Positions 8,564 through 16,680 of a stretch of 64,000 bases of DNA are shown one piece after another. The DNA comes from Pseudomonas sp. NFIX28. GTDB lineage: Bacteria > Pseudomonadota > Gammaproteobacteria > Pseudomonadales > Pseudomonadaceae. The stretch lies in contig NZ_FNPW01000003.1 in NCBI RefSeq assembly GCF_900107395.1, forward strand, positions 236,632-300,631. The letters are read 5' to 3'. Below the pieces are notes generated by a model. That model had not been told where the DNA came from, searched no databases, and saw nothing but the letters and a program-made list of their open reading frames with translations. The position numbers and the translations under genes were made by a program. How positions within the stretch are numbered: position 1 is the stretch's first letter; the number at the start of each line of letters is the position of its first letter.

Positions 8564-8592
8564 GGCGCCCATCCTCGATGGGCGCCTTTTTT
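8564..8592 (+). terminator. Intra-operon terminator/attenuator
   Basis: GGCGCCCATC / GATGGGCGCC form a 10-bp stem around a three-base loop, followed by TTTTTTAT. Its place between the binding-protein gene and the permease genes is the usual device for making excess binding protein, by partial termination and 3' end protection. Confidence 0.8.
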
Positions 8593-8613
8593 ATCGCCAC
8601 AGGTCTCTGATTT

Positions 8614-9342
8614 ATGTTCGAAGAACTTTTGCAAACCCTTGGGCTTTCCGCCTTCAGCCTCAAGGGGTTCGGTCCGTTGCTGATGGAAGGCACCTGGATG
8701 ACCATCAAACTCTCGGTGTTGTCGCTGCTTCTGAGTGTCCTGCTCGGCCTGATCGGCGCCAGCGCCAAACTCTCCCCGCTGGGCCTGCTGCGCCTGCCGG
8801 CCCAGCTCTACACCACGCTGATCCGCGGCGTACCTGACCTGGTGTTGATGCTGCTGATTTTCTACAGCCTGCAAACCTGGCTGACCACCTTCACCAATTT
8901 CATGGAATGGGAATACATCGAGATCGACCCGTTCAGCGCCGGGGTCATCACCCTGGGCTTCATTTATGGTGCGTATTTCACTGAAACCTTCCGTGGCGCC
9001 ATTCTCGCCGTGCCGCGCGGCCAGATAGAGGCCGCCACCGCCTATGGCCTCAAGCGCGGCCAGCGGTTTCGCCTGGTGGTATTCCCGCAGATGATGCGTT
9101 TTGCCCTGCCGGGCATCGGCAATAACTGGATGGTGATGCTCAAGGCCACCGCGCTGGTGTCGATCATCGGCCTGGCCGATCTGGTCAAGGCGGCCCAGGA
9201 TGCCGGCAAGAGCACCTATCAGCTGTTCTACTTCCTGGTGCTGGCAGCGTTGATCTACCTGGTCATCACCAGCGCCTCCAACATCGTCCTGCGCTGGCTC
9301 GAACGCCGTTACGCCGCGGGCGCGCGGGAGGCCGTGCGATGA
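8614..9342 (+). CDS. Amino-acid ABC transporter permease (HisQ type)
   Basis: 242 residues with about five transmembrane helices. The His/Glu/Gln-type permease signature is present: G.WMTIKLSVLSLLLSVLLG near the N-terminus, RGVPDLVLMLLIFY, and the EAA loop EAATAYGLKRGQRFRLVVFP that docks the ATPase. The last codons overlap the next permease by 4 nt (ATGA). It should form the HisQM-type heterodimer with that protein in the inner membrane. Confidence 0.88.
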   Translation: MFEELLQTLGLSAFSLKGFGPLLMEGTWMTIKLSVLSLLLSVLLGLIGASAKLSPLGLLRLPAQLYTTLIRGVPDLVLMLLIFYSLQTWLTTFTNFMEWEYIEIDPFSAGVITLGFIYGAYFTETFRGAILAVPRGQIEAATAYGLKRGQRFRLVVFPQMMRFALPGIGNNWMVMLKATALVSIIGLADLVKAAQDAGKSTYQLFYFLVLAALIYLVITSASNIVLRWLERRYAAGAREAVR

Positions 9343-10049
9343 TCGAGCTCCTGCAGGAATACTGGCGCCCCTTCCTCTACAGCGACGGCTACAACATCAC
9401 CGGCCTGGCCATGACCATGTGGCTGCTCAGCGCCTCGATCACCATTGGCTTTTTGGTGTCGATCCCGTTGTCCATCGCGCGGGTCTCGCCCAAGTTCTAC
9501 ATCCGCTGGCCGGTGCAGTTCTACACCTACCTGTTTCGTGGCACACCGCTCTATATCCAGCTGCTGATCTGCTACACCGGGATCTACAGCATCGCCGCGG
9601 TCCGCAACCAGCCGGTGCTCGATGCGTTCTTTCGCGACGCAATGAACTGCACCATCCTCGCGTTCGCCCTGAACACCTGTGCCTACACCACAGAGATTTT
9701 CGCCGGGGCGATCCGCAGCATGGCCCACGGCGAGGTCGAGGCGGCCAAGGCCTACGGCCTCAGCGGCTGGAAGCTGTACGCCTATGTGATCATGCCGTCG
9801 GCCCTGCGCCGCTCGCTGCCCTACTACAGCAACGAAGTGATCCTGATGCTGCACTCGACCACCGTGGCCTTCACCGCGACCATCCCGGATGTGCTGAAAG
9901 TCGCCCGCGACGCCAACTCGGCGACCTTCATGACGTTCGAGTCCTTCGGCATCGCCGCGCTGATCTACCTCACCGTGACCTTCGCGCTGGTCGGCCTGTT
10001 CCGTCTCGCCGAGCGCCGCTGGCTGGCCTTCCTCGGGCCGATCCACTAG
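9339..10049 (+). CDS. Amino-acid ABC transporter permease (HisM type)
   Basis: 236 residues, about five membrane helices. Diagnostic segments are GLAMTMWLLSASITIGFLVS, FRGTPLYIQLLICYTG and the EAA loop VEAAKAYGLSGWKLYAYVIMP. It is coupled to the HisQ-type gene by ATGA overlap and is the second half of the membrane heterodimer. HisM-type members are usually slightly shorter than HisQ here, as seen. Confidence 0.88.
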   Translation: MIELLQEYWRPFLYSDGYNITGLAMTMWLLSASITIGFLVSIPLSIARVSPKFYIRWPVQFYTYLFRGTPLYIQLLICYTGIYSIAAVRNQPVLDAFFRDAMNCTILAFALNTCAYTTEIFAGAIRSMAHGEVEAAKAYGLSGWKLYAYVIMPSALRRSLPYYSNEVILMLHSTTVAFTATIPDVLKVARDANSATFMTFESFGIAALIYLTVTFALVGLFRLAERRWLAFLGPIH

Positions 10050-10069
10050 AACAAGGCAAACACTTATCC

Positions 10070-11188
10070 ATGCACCAACAGACTCATGATCTGCTCGCCC
10101 CGGTGCCGGGGACCACGCGCCAGATCCATAGCTTTCACTTCGGCCCCGAGCAGGCCGCAGGCAAGATCTACATCCAGTCGTCGCTGCACGCCGACGAACT
10201 GCCGGGCATGCTCGTGGCCTGGCACCTCAAGGCGCGCCTGGCGGAACTCGAGGCCCAGGGCCGACTGCGCAGTGAAATCGTCCTGGTGCCGGTGGCCAAC
10301 CCGGTCGGCCTGGAACAGGTCTTGATGGACGTGCCGCTGGGCCGCTACGAGCTGGAGAGCGGGCAGAACTTCAATCGCTGGTTTCTCGACCTCGGCGAAG
10401 AGGTCGGCAACGACATCGAAGATCAACTCAATGACGATCCTCGGCATAACCGCGAAGTCATCCGCGCCAGCCTGCGCAATGCCTTGGCGCGGCAGACTGC
10501 CGGCACCCAGTTGCAGTCGCTGCGCCTGACCCTGCAACGCCTGGCCTGCGACGCGGACATGGTGCTGGACCTGCACTGCGATTTCGAAGCCGTGGCCCAC
10601 CTCTACACCACGCCCGAGGCCTGGCCGCAGGTCGAGCCGCTGGCTCGCTATATCGGTTCGCAAGCCAACCTGCTGGCCACCGATTCGGGCGGCCAGTCGT
10701 TCGACGAATGCTTCACCCTGCTCTGGTGGCAAATGCAGCAGCGTTTCGGCGACCGGTTCGCCATTCCCCAGGGCAGCTTCTCGGTCACCGTCGAGCTGCG
10801 CGGCCAGGGCGACGTCAATCACGACCTGGCCAGCCGGGACTGCCAGGCAATCCTGGATTACCTGACCCATTTCGGCGCCATCGTCGGCGAGGCGCCGGCC
10901 CAGCCCGAGCTGCCCTACCCGGCCACTCCGCTGGCCGGCGTGGAACCTGTGGCCACGCCCGTTGGCGGCTTGCTGGTCTTTACTGCCCTGCCGGGGCAAT
11001 ACCTGGAGGCCGGGCAACAGGTGGCACAAGTCATCGACCCGATCAACGACCGCGTCACCGCCATTCACTGCAGCTGCGCCGGCCTGCTCTACGCCCGCTC
11101 GCTGCGCCGCATGGCCACCGCCGGCATGGTGATCGCCCATGTCGCCGGCCGCGAAGCCTATCGCAGCGGCTACCTACTTTCGCCTTGA
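10070..11188 (+). CDS. Succinylglutamate desuccinylase/aspartoacylase-family zinc deacylase
   Basis: 372 residues. Zn-ligand motif HADELPG (His/Glu, about 39-45) is followed by VPVANPVG, NFNRWFLDL (substrate Asn-Arg) and DLHCDFEAVAHLY with the third ligand His; a later GSFSVTVELRG matches the catalytic Glu region. The C-terminal 80 residues (AGVEPVATPVGGLLVFTALPGQYLEAGQQVAQVIDP) look like the beta-barrel cap of AstE-like proteins. Its place between permease and ATPase genes of one operon suggests it deacylates the imported compound, perhaps an N-acyl or N-succinyl basic amino acid. ATG 10070 is 20 bp after the permease stop; no membrane segment or signal peptide, so it is cytoplasmic. Confidence 0.82.
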   Translation: MHQQTHDLLAPVPGTTRQIHSFHFGPEQAAGKIYIQSSLHADELPGMLVAWHLKARLAELEAQGRLRSEIVLVPVANPVGLEQVLMDVPLGRYELESGQNFNRWFLDLGEEVGNDIEDQLNDDPRHNREVIRASLRNALARQTAGTQLQSLRLTLQRLACDADMVLDLHCDFEAVAHLYTTPEAWPQVEPLARYIGSQANLLATDSGGQSFDECFTLLWWQMQQRFGDRFAIPQGSFSVTVELRGQGDVNHDLASRDCQAILDYLTHFGAIVGEAPAQPELPYPATPLAGVEPVATPVGGLLVFTALPGQYLEAGQQVAQVIDPINDRVTAIHCSCAGLLYARSLRRMATAGMVIAHVAGREAYRSGYLLSP

Positions 11189-11201
11189 GGATGCATGCCC
11201 C

Positions 11202-11966
11202 ATGTACAAACTGACCATTGAAGGCCTGCATAAATGCTACGGCGACAATGAAGTGCTCAAAGGCGTTTCGCTCAAGGCGAAGACCGGCGACGTCATCAGC
11301 CTGATCGGTGCCAGTGGCTCGGGCAAAAGTACCTTCCTGCGCTGCATCAACTTTTTGGAAACCCCGGACGACGGCGCCATGAGCCTGGACGGCCAGCCGA
11401 TCCGCATGGTCAAGGATCGCCACGGCATGCACGTGGCCGACGCCGACGAGCTGCAACGGATTCGCACGCGCCTGGCCATGGTGTTCCAGCACTTCAACCT
11501 GTGGAGCCACATGACGGTGCTGGAGAACATCACCATGGCGCCGCGCCGGGTGCTGGGCGTCAGCAAGAAGGACGCCGAGGAGCGTGCCCGGCGCTACCTG
11601 GACAAGGTCGGCCTGCCCGATCGGGTAGCCGGCCAGTACCCGGCCTTTCTCTCCGGCGGCCAGCAACAGCGGGTAGCGATTGCCCGGGCGCTGGCGATGG
11701 AGCCGGAAGTGATGCTGTTCGACGAACCCACCTCGGCCCTCGACCCGGAACTGGTGGGCGAAGTGCTCAAGGTGATCCAGGGCCTGGCCGAGGAAGGCCG
11801 GACCATGATCATGGTCACCCATGAGATGAGTTTCGCCCGCAAGGTGTCGAGCCAGGTGCTGTTCCTGCACAAAGGCCTGGTGGAAGAAGAAGGCGCGCCG
11901 GAAGAAGTGCTGGGCAACCCGAAGAGCGAGCGGCTGCAGCAATTTCTCAGCGGCAACCTGAAATAA
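11202..11966 (+). CDS. Amino-acid ABC transporter ATP-binding protein (HisP type)
   Basis: 254 residues, complete nucleotide-binding domain: Walker A GASGSGKST (about 35-43), Q-loop VFQHFNLW, ABC signature LSGGQQQR, Walker B VMLFDEPTSALDPE, switch His in VTHEMSFA. The insertion carrying MVKDRHGMHVADADELQR is typical of HisP-like ATPases. ATG 11202 is preferred because it places the MYKLTIEGLHKCYG strand correctly; an upstream in-frame start lies inside the deacylase gene. Last gene of the operon, followed by a strong terminator. Confidence 0.9.
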   Translation: MYKLTIEGLHKCYGDNEVLKGVSLKAKTGDVISLIGASGSGKSTFLRCINFLETPDDGAMSLDGQPIRMVKDRHGMHVADADELQRIRTRLAMVFQHFNLWSHMTVLENITMAPRRVLGVSKKDAEERARRYLDKVGLPDRVAGQYPAFLSGGQQQRVAIARALAMEPEVMLFDEPTSALDPELVGEVLKVIQGLAEEGRTMIMVTHEMSFARKVSSQVLFLHKGLVEEEGAPEEVLGNPKSERLQQFLSGNLK

Positions 11967-11985
11967 GGCCCGGCCTGGATAGACG

Positions 11986-12023
11986 AAGGCCAGCCCACCG
12001 AAGCCGGTGGGCTGGCCTTTTTT
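11986..12023 (+). terminator. Rho-independent terminator of the ABC operon
   Basis: GGCCAGCCCACCG / CGGTGGGCTGGCC, 13 perfect pairs with an AAGC loop, followed by TTTTTTAT. The same hairpin read on the other strand lies after the small minus-strand gene at 12039 and could serve it too, with a shorter T-run. Confidence 0.92.
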
Positions 12024-12038
12024 ATCAACGCGCGTCAA

Positions 12039-12245
12039 TCAAGCGACAGGAGCGGGAGGGGGCTCGTCCGGCAAGGTCGGCTCGCCAGGTTCGGTCGGCT
12101 CGGCGGGTTGTGGAGTGTCCGGGTCGGGTTGACCGGGAATACCGCCTGCGACGCAGGGATGCGCCAGCAGTGACCAGGCCAGGATGCCAACCTGATTGGG
12201 TTCAAGTCTGGCAAGTGTGGCGCTTATAAGCGGATCGATCTTCAT
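12039..12245 (-). CDS. Small Pro/Glu-rich protein of unknown function
   Basis: 68 residues: a folded-looking N-terminal 30 (MKIDPLISATLARLEPNQVG) and a Pro/Glu/Asp-rich tail with PTEPGEPTLPDEPPPAP repeats. AGGAG lies 6 nt before ATG 12245 (TCAGGAGTACCCCATG) and the frame ends just before the operon terminator, which supports a real gene. No signal peptide or membrane helix. No family recognised. Confidence 0.55.
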   Translation of the reverse strand: MKIDPLISATLARLEPNQVGILAWSLLAHPCVAGGIPGQPDPDTPQPAEPTEPGEPTLPDEPPPAPVA

Positions 12246-12351
12246 GGGGTACTCCTGAGCTAAGCACGGTCCGCTGTGCGCAAACCGGGGGCAGTCTCTA
12301 ATTAGAGTATCTGCCCGCCCGGGAATTCCCGCTATTTGTCAGATGAACGAC

Positions 12352-12918
12352 TCAGGTACGCGGCAGGGTCACGCCACGCTGGCCCTGGTATTTGCCGCCG
12401 CGGTCCTTGTAGGACACTTCGCACTCTTCGTCGGATTCCAGGAACAACATCTGCGCCACGCCTTCGTTGGCGTAGATTTTCGCCGGCAAGGTGGTGGTGT
12501 TGGAGAATTCCAGGGTCACGTGGCCTTCCCACTCAGGCTCGAGGGGGGTGACGTTGACGATGATGCCGCACCGGGCGTAGGTGCTTTTACCCAGGCAGAT
12601 GGTCAGCACGTTGCGCGGAATACGGAAGTATTCGACGGTGCGGGCCAGGGCAAAGGAGTTGGGAGGAATGATGCACACGTCGCTCTTGATGTCGACGAAG
12701 CTGCCGGCGTCGAAGTTTTTCGGATCGACGGTGGCCGAATTGATGTTGGTGAACACCTTGAACTCATCGGCGCAACGCACATCGTAGCCGTAGCTCGAGA
12801 CACCGAAGGAAATCAGCCGCTCCGAGCCTTCGCCACGCATCTGGCGCTCCACGAAAGGTTCGATCATGCCGTGCTCTTGCGCCATGCGGCGAATCCACTT
12901 GTCCGATTTGATGCTCAT
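12352..12918 (-). CDS. dcd: dCTP deaminase
   Basis: 188 residues, the normal length for Dcd, which deaminates dCTP to dUTP in the cytoplasm for dTMP synthesis. Hallmarks: [13 protein letters not shown] start, [43 protein letters not shown] with the catalytic Glu in the EWEGH segment, and the C-terminal [11 protein letters not shown] lid over the active site. A trimeric dUTPase-fold enzyme. It is divergent from the cold-shock gene. Confidence 0.95.
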   Translation of the reverse strand: MSIKSDKWIRRMAQEHGMIEPFVERQMRGEGSERLISFGVSSYGYDVRCADEFKVFTNINSATVDPKNFDAGSFVDIKSDVCIIPPNSFALARTVEYFRIPRNVLTICLGKSTYARCGIIVNVTPLEPEWEGHVTLEFSNTTTLPAKIYANEGVAQMLFLESDEECEVSYKDRGGKYQGQRGVTLPRT

Positions 12919-13271
12919 GGCGGGTGTCCTGAAAATAGCGAGGTGGAAAAATTCTGTCCGGCATCTTACCGGGGTGCGCCTGCGGGTTCAAAGTCTGGGC
13001 CACTTTTCTCGCTGCAAGCCGCAATACTTGCGGGCTGGAGCACCTATGCAGCACCGCCAGTCATTAAAAGCGCGAATCCTTCGCAAAGAACATTGGCAGG
13101 TTCCAGAAAAAGGGTTAAGGTGGCGCCACTGTGCTGCTTGTGTCACTGAGAATCTCTACACGATGTTGAATTTCGATCCAACCATCTCCAAGAATTTTTC
13201 CTGCTCTTTGCACTCAGTCTCGGCCAGGGCTTTTCCTGAGTCGCAGTTAACTTTGTCCAAGGAGATACACC
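12919..13271 (+). promoter_or_regulatory. Upstream region/long leader of cold-shock gene
   Basis: 353 bp between dcd and the csp start with no credible gene. Cold-shock genes commonly have long structured 5' UTRs that act as thermosensors, and AAGGAG lies 9 nt before ATG 13272. The promoter of dcd must also be here. I could not fix the transcription start or a definite cold-box by eye. Confidence 0.45.
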
Positions 13272-13481
13272 ATGTCTAATCGCCAAACCGGTACCGTTAA
13301 GTGGTTCAACGATGAAAAAGGCTTCGGCTTCATCACTCCACAATCCGGTGACGACCTGTTCGTACACTTCAAAGCTATCCAGTCCGACGGCTTCAAAAGC
13401 CTGAAAGAAGGCCAGCAGGTTTCTTTCATCGCTACCCGCGGTCAGAAAGGCATGCAAGCTGAAGAAGTTCAAGTTATCTAA
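13272..13481 (+). CDS. Cold-shock protein (CspA family)
   Basis: 69 residues, a single cold-shock domain. RNP1 is KGFGFI (about 17-22) and RNP2 is LFVHF (about 30-34); the opening [15 protein letters not shown] is diagnostic. It binds single-stranded RNA/DNA and melts RNA structure, in the cytoplasm. The genome will have several paralogues, so a specific symbol is not assigned. A clean terminator follows, so the gene is monocistronic. Confidence 0.93.
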   Translation: MSNRQTGTVKWFNDEKGFGFITPQSGDDLFVHFKAIQSDGFKSLKEGQQVSFIATRGQKGMQAEEVQVI

Positions 13482-13496
13482 CTTGTACTGATCAGT

Positions 13497-13529
13497 AAAA
13501 AGCCCCGCCCTCAAAGCGGGGCTTTTTTG
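13497..13529 (+). terminator. Terminator of cold-shock gene
   Basis: AGCCCCGC / GCGGGGCT stem (13501-13522) with loop CCTCAA, followed by TTTTTT. Confidence 0.92.
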
Positions 13530-13604
13530 TGCGCGGATGTTTTTGCTTAATGGCGCCCCCGCTATATGATCCGCCGCTTCGGACAATCATATGGAAACAG
13601 CAGG

Positions 13605-15023
13605 ATGCCGCTCAAACACTGGAAGTTATTAAGCACAGCGGTGCTTACGCTCGCCTTCCCTCTCGCCCTCAACGCAACGCCTCGCGCCGACCACCCAACG
13701 ATCATCGTCGGTATGGATATTAGCGCCAGCTATATTGGCAAGGACTCCCAACAACAACCCGAATTGCGCCGCGCAGTGCTACTGGAGCTGTCCAACGCCC
13801 ATCGCTGCGGAAGCAACGAGGTTTACCTCACGCCTGAATCCGCGGGAATCCCCACCGAGTCGTTCAGCCAGGCCCTGGAAGAGTTCCAGCAACTGATCGA
13901 TGAACAGACCCCGCTCTTGCTGACACTATCGGACTGCGACGGAAAACGCGCCTTTTTCGAAAAAGTCCGGGCCTGCACCGCCCAGGAGTGCGGCGAACTG
14001 ACAGCCTCCCTGGTCGACGGCAAACTCTACCTCGACGAACGCTATGCTCCGACAGGCAAAGGCCAGGCCGCGTATTTCCTGTCGATGCCCATGAACTACG
14101 ACGATGGGCAAAAAGCCTGGAACGCGAAAATCTTCTACGCCGAATCAGGCACCCTGCGCCGGGACTACTTCGTCAACGCCAAGGATTTCGTTTCGGGCAA
14201 GGCGGTTCATGCCTCGAAAACCTTCTATCCAGACGGCCAGGTTCGCCACAGCGTTCGCTACGACAGCAACGGCAAACGCCAGGGCGAGGCGCTGACCTAT
14301 TCTGAAGGCGGTGTCGTGATTAAACGCTCGAACTATCTGGACGATCTTCTCGAGGACCGGCAAAGCACTTACCACAACAATGGCAAACTCGCGCAATCCT
14401 ACGATTGGCACCAAGGCCAACGAGTCGACGGCGAATACCTGGAATATGACGAGGACGGCAAGCTGGCCGGCCGCATCACCTATCGCGCGAACCTGCCGGA
14501 CGGCCCGATTGTCAGCTACTACCCTGACGGCCGGATCAAGGACCGTGGACAGTTCGTGGCTGGCAAGAAAGTCGGACCCAGCCCGTCCTATTACCCTGAC
14601 GGCACACTGGAAAGCACTGTCGATTACGTCGACAACCAGCCCCAGGGCTGGCAAGTGCAGTACCACCCCAACGGCAAGGTAAAACAGAAGCAATTCAACG
14701 ACGAACACGGAACCCAGCGCAGCTATGCCCTGTGGAACGAACAGGGCGTGCACACGCTTCAGTGGCAATGGGACGAACAGCACCGCGAGCAGGGTGATTT
14801 CAAGGAGTGGTACGACAACGGCCAGCTCAAGGACCACAAGATTTATAAGGACGCGAAACTGGAAGGGCCCGTCGTTACCTGGTACGAAAACGGTCAGATG
14901 GAGTCATCGACGGATTACCAGGATGGCAAAGAGCACGGCTGGATGCGTCTCTGGAACAAGGACGGCAGCCTGCAAAGCGAATGCCGGTACCAGGCAGGCG
15001 CTCGCCAGGGTGCATGCAGTTGA
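13605..15023 (+). CDS. Exported MORN-repeat (YwqK-like) protein
   Basis: 472 residues. A signal peptide (MPLKHWKLLSTAVLTLAFPL, cleavage after NATPRA about residue 28) is followed by a roughly 130-residue domain of unknown type with two to four Cys (HRCGSNE, LSDCDGKRA, RACTAQECGE), then about ten MORN-variant repeats of roughly 20-24 residues (K..YPDGQVRH.., YHNNGKLAQ.., YYPDGRIKDRG.., YYPDGTLEST..). These repeats form beta-hairpin stacks, and in YwqK-like proteins they occur in antitoxin/immunity roles, but no toxin gene is adjacent. ATG 13605 is chosen because it yields the signal peptide; the in-frame start at 13566 would bury it. Confidence 0.75.
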   Translation: MPLKHWKLLSTAVLTLAFPLALNATPRADHPTIIVGMDISASYIGKDSQQQPELRRAVLLELSNAHRCGSNEVYLTPESAGIPTESFSQALEEFQQLIDEQTPLLLTLSDCDGKRAFFEKVRACTAQECGELTASLVDGKLYLDERYAPTGKGQAAYFLSMPMNYDDGQKAWNAKIFYAESGTLRRDYFVNAKDFVSGKAVHASKTFYPDGQVRHSVRYDSNGKRQGEALTYSEGGVVIKRSNYLDDLLEDRQSTYHNNGKLAQSYDWHQGQRVDGEYLEYDEDGKLAGRITYRANLPDGPIVSYYPDGRIKDRGQFVAGKKVGPSPSYYPDGTLESTVDYVDNQPQGWQVQYHPNGKVKQKQFNDEHGTQRSYALWNEQGVHTLQWQWDEQHREQGDFKEWYDNGQLKDHKIYKDAKLEGPVVTWYENGQMESSTDYQDGKEHGWMRLWNKDGSLQSECRYQAGARQGACS

Positions 15024-15064
15024 ACCGGGCGTGACGCCTCGTTGATCGTTGCTAGCGCCAAAAT

Positions 15065-15090
15065 AGCCCGACAGGTCAACCTGCCGGGCT
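15065..15090. terminator. Bidirectional terminator between convergent genes
   Basis: AGCCCG-A-CAGG / CCTG-C-CGGGCT around a TCAA loop, between the MORN gene (+) and the DUF481 gene (-). No long T-run on either side, so efficiency is uncertain. Confidence 0.6.
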
Positions 15091-15109
15091 TACCTGACTC
15101 CCGCGCAAA

Positions 15110-16117
15110 TCACCAAGCCACGCCAAACCCCGCGGTATAACGGGTCTTGTTGACGTCGCTGTCCTGGGTGCCGCTGATGATGTCCCGTTCGGCCTTGAGG
15201 TTGAGCGATGCCCACTCCGTGACCTTGTAGCGCAAGCCGATCTCGGCATCCAGGGCGTAATCGGCAATATTGGACAGCGGCCGCCCCACCTCGCCATTGG
15301 TAAACAACTCGACCCGCTTGCCAATCAGGTAACGGTTGTAGTCCCACTTCATGGCCAGGGAATAGAAGTTGTCTTTGCCGCCATCCTTGTACTCGTAGTC
15401 GGTGCGGTTGAGCAGCGACCCCAGGGAGAACGCACCCAATTCGTTATCCCAGAACTGGTAACCCGGACCGGTACCCACCACGCGCTGGCGCGCCAGCTCC
15501 TCGACCTTGTCACGCTTGTAATTCAACCGCCCCTGCCAGAACCATTTATCGGTGAGGAAGCGGTCCAGTGCGTATTCGCCGCGCCAGTTGTCGGTGGTGA
15601 CGACATCGTTCTGGAATTCGCGGTTGTACTCGCCTTCCGCCGTGTGCCGCCATTTGCCGTGGCGCGCCGAGGTCTTGAAGTCGATGTCGTAGTCGTCGGT
15701 GTCCTTGTCCGCCCGCTGATAATCCAGCGCCATATCGACATTGCCCTTCCAGACCAGATCCTCGACCACCGGCTGAGGCTTCATGATCTGCTGGATACTC
15801 GCCAACTCGACAGTTTTCGGGGTCTCGCCATTGGCCAGGGTGACCTTGCCATCTTCCGCCGCGTGCAGGGACTTGGCCTTCTCGCCGGTATAGGCATCCT
15901 GCTTGACCAGCAGCTCCTGATCGCTCTCCAGAGTCTTGACCTGCTCCCAGTCGATCGGGATGGACCCGGCATACGCGGTCTGGATCAATAATTTGCCACC
16001 GTCGAAGACTTTGATCTTGCCGCTTAGGCGGTCACCGTTCTTCAGCCAGACGGTATCGGCGAGCAAAGGCGTGGAGGTACTGAAAACGGCAAGGCACAGC
16101 AGGGTTCTGGACAACAT
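15110..16117 (-). CDS. DUF481 (YdiY-like) outer-membrane beta-barrel protein
   Basis: 335 residues. Signal peptide MLSRTLLCLAVFSTSTPLLA. Residues 22-120 form a small beta domain (DTVWLKNGDRLSGKIKVFDGGKLLIQT) like the N-terminal piece in some YdiY-type proteins; the C-terminal 210 residues are alternating aromatic beta-strands (WKGNVDMALDYQR, GKWRHTAEGEYNREF, WFWQGRLNYKRD) ending in a terminal aromatic, FGVAW, as expected for an outer-membrane barrel assembled by BAM. Function unknown; YdiY relatives respond to acid or envelope stress. Confidence 0.82.
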   Translation of the reverse strand: MLSRTLLCLAVFSTSTPLLADTVWLKNGDRLSGKIKVFDGGKLLIQTAYAGSIPIDWEQVKTLESDQELLVKQDAYTGEKAKSLHAAEDGKVTLANGETPKTVELASIQQIMKPQPVVEDLVWKGNVDMALDYQRADKDTDDYDIDFKTSARHGKWRHTAEGEYNREFQNDVVTTDNWRGEYALDRFLTDKWFWQGRLNYKRDKVEELARQRVVGTGPGYQFWDNELGAFSLGSLLNRTDYEYKDGGKDNFYSLAMKWDYNRYLIGKRVELFTNGEVGRPLSNIADYALDAEIGLRYKVTEWASLNLKAERDIISGTQDSDVNKTRYTAGFGVAW

Positions 16118-16282
16118 AAACAGATACGGGGCTCGAGTTTGCGAAAAAAACCGGCATTATCCACCGAGATAAGGCGTCAGGTAGGACTGACTCGACTATT
16201 TATAGTGAGTTCAATTCTCAATTGTTAATAAACCCTTTGTCCTACAGACGGTTTACAGGCCCTCACCCCAGGAACCCCGAAC

Positions 16283-16636
16283 GTGACCGAACCGCTAGCC
16301 CCCCAGCAAAGCCCTGCCGAAATCCGACGCACGGCGCTCTACCTGACCCTGGCCCAGGTCCCTGAAGGCAAGGTGGTCAGTTATGGAGAACTGGCGCAAA
16401 TGGCTGGCCTGGGCCGCGCGGCGCGCTGGGTGGGGCGCACCCTCAGCCAACTGCCGGCCGACACCACCCTGCCCTGGCATCGGGTGCTGGGCGCTGGCGG
16501 GCGCATCAGCCTGCCAGCGGGCAGCGCATCGGGCGATGAGCAGCGCGCGCGACTGCGCATGGAAGGTGTCTCGATCCTGAACAATCGTGTGGATATTCAG
16601 CGCCATGGCTGGCGCCCGGTAGAGCACAGCGGTTAG
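16283..16636 (+). CDS. Alkyltransferase-like protein (Atl, MGMT family)
   Basis: 117 residues, the DNA-binding domain of O6-alkylguanine-DNA alkyltransferase only. The active-site motif PCHRV reads PWHRVL, so the acceptor Cys is Trp: the defining feature of ATL proteins, which bind O6-alkylguanine without repairing it and route it to nucleotide excision repair. The helix-turn-helix and arginine finger are in YGELAQMAGLGRAARWVGRTL. Start is GTG at 16283; no better ATG precedes the conserved IRRTALYLTLAQVPEGKV. Confidence 0.88.
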   Translation: MTEPLAPQQSPAEIRRTALYLTLAQVPEGKVVSYGELAQMAGLGRAARWVGRTLSQLPADTTLPWHRVLGAGGRISLPAGSASGDEQRARLRMEGVSILNNRVDIQRHGWRPVEHSG

Positions 16637-16680
16637 AGTGCGCGCTTTGTTTCCGTAATTCTTGAGGCAGACTCCAGCCC

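Noticed and set aside
9419..10069. N-terminal extension of the AstE-like deacylase
   Set aside because: The frame overlaps the HisM-type permease and lacks homology; ATG 10070 gives the standard deacylase length.
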